A stretch of DNA of 17,109 nt, from assembly GCA_002284615.2 (NCBI GenBank), contig MU069798.1:81448-98556 (forward strand), written 5' to 3'. Shown here one piece after another: positions 16,411-17,109 of this stretch. Below the pieces are notes generated by a model. That model did not search any database. It was not told the DNA's origin and was given only the letters and a program-made list of their open reading frames with translations. Both the position numbers and the translations under genes were made by a program. This DNA comes from Dunaliella salina (Eukaryota > Chlorophyta > Chlorophyceae > Chlamydomonadales > Dunaliellaceae). How positions within the stretch are numbered: the first letter of the stretch is position 1; the number at the start of each line of letters is the position of its first letter.

Positions 16411-16767
16411 CTAGGGCGCGAACAAAACAAACACATCAGCAGCAAAATACGCTCCTGCAAGCCATGTGTAGGCAGTGGGACAGCCACCAGTTGTGATAAG
16501 CAACCACTTTTGAGCATGTGCCCTAGAGTCTAAGCCATCCACATCATCCCACACCTGCCTGTTTTGCAGGTGCAGCTCCGCACAAAGCACACGTGTGCTC
16601 AGCCCCTCACCACGCAGCGCAGCCCTGGCATGTTCTGACCCATGTTTAAGCTCCTGCAATGGCAAGGGAGCCACGAGTTCAGAAGAGCAACAACGTTCAG
16701 CTCCGAACCGCAGCCCAAAATCAGCACGTGCCACATGATGCAGAAAGTTGCTGTGACTATGAAGCAT
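16411..16767 (-). CDS. Possible terminal exon(s) of a convergent gene, unrecognised
   Basis: A 118-codon minus-strand frame ends at a TAG near 16411. Inside it, a splice-like ATTGCAG acceptor (after a pyrimidine-rich stretch) precedes ELKHGSEHARAALRG and a GTGAGG donor. The frame ends with a partly hydrophobic tail (AYFAADVFVLFAP). I recognise no family. The frame may be a chance opening or part of a spliced gene lying mostly to the right of the window. Confidence 0.2.
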   Translation of the reverse strand: MLHSHSNFLHHVARADFGLRFGAERCCSSELVAPLPLQELKHGSEHARAALRGEGLSTRVLCAELHLQNRQVWDDVDGLDSRAHAQKWLLITTGGCPTAYTWLAGAYFAADVFVLFAP

Positions 16768-17109
16768 GCCATTGTAAAGCCTGGCGGCTTGATATTAACT
16801 CGAGTGCATGTCCAGGAACGGAAATGCAGGAATTGGCCTGATCTGGGGTGGGCTGGGATGCAATTGGACACATTACTGTTATTTGGGCCGGCGGTGTTTG
16901 AGAGCCAGCCGGTGTCTAGTAGCACTGCTTTTCATATTGGGAAGGCTTTTTATGCTTTGTTTTCCCATTAAATTTTCCCGCATACGTATCGGCTCTTCCT
17001 GCTAAAGTATGTTTGCTTTTACCAAAAAGAACCAACACCCCCCCCCCCCCAACCAATTGTTTGGCATTCCACAAAGGACAGAACCTTTCAGGAAAAGCCC
17101 CCCCCCCCC
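16768..17109. other. Right edge, no feature recognised
   Basis: Contains short open frames on both strands without family resemblance, and poly-C runs near 17036-17050 and 17098-17109, the last cut by the window end. Confidence 0.5.

Overview
This window comes from a eukaryotic nuclear genome, most likely a green alga of the Chlamydomonadales. Three things point there: many short exons separated by GT-AG introns with GCAG-type acceptors, long (CA)n/(TG)n microsatellites in near-equal-GC sequence, and a protein of the algal FOX1 (ceruloplasmin/hephaestin-like) ferroxidase type. A TGTAA motif (the usual algal poly(A) signal) lies downstream, and CCCTAAA-like telomeric sequence occurs inside one intron. 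A Dunaliella-like alga would fit, but the species cannot be fixed from the sequence.

Layout. Bases 1-3403 hold no gene I can recognise. They contain a (CA)n array, a complete 363-bp LTR-flanked miniature element (1454-1816, 72-bp TG...CA repeats, 5-bp target duplication) with a tRNA-like interior, and a ~1.05-kb terminal-inverted-repeat element (1888-2932). From 3404 to 15915 one plus-strand gene can be followed through 26 exons that join in frame without a stop. It encodes about 1,092 residues: six cupredoxin domains and a ~95-residue C-terminal extension. The first exon or exons (start codon, signal or anchor segment, first strands of domain 1) were not found and may lie in the repeat-rich 5' part or outside the window. 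From 15916 to the end there is 3' UTR and downstream sequence, with a weak hint of a convergent gene on the minus strand.

The protein should be an extracytoplasmic multicopper ferroxidase that oxidises Fe(II) at the cell surface for uptake; no permease partner is visible. All three type 1 copper sites (domains 2, 4, 6) look complete. The trinuclear-cluster ligands sit in domains 2 (HxH, HCH) and 3 (HPH, HSH), whereas human ceruloplasmin has them in domains 6 and 1.

The introns carry most of the unusual DNA: a second, antisense LTR-miniature element with a tRNA-like interior (intron 9), a tRNA-Asp-like SINE and two compound GAT/GT microsatellites (intron 6), a (TG)40 array 12 nt from a 5' splice site (intron 7), a GC-AG intron (intron 16), a duplicated 3' splice region (intron 19), and a telomere-like tract between 32-bp inverted repeats (intron 25).
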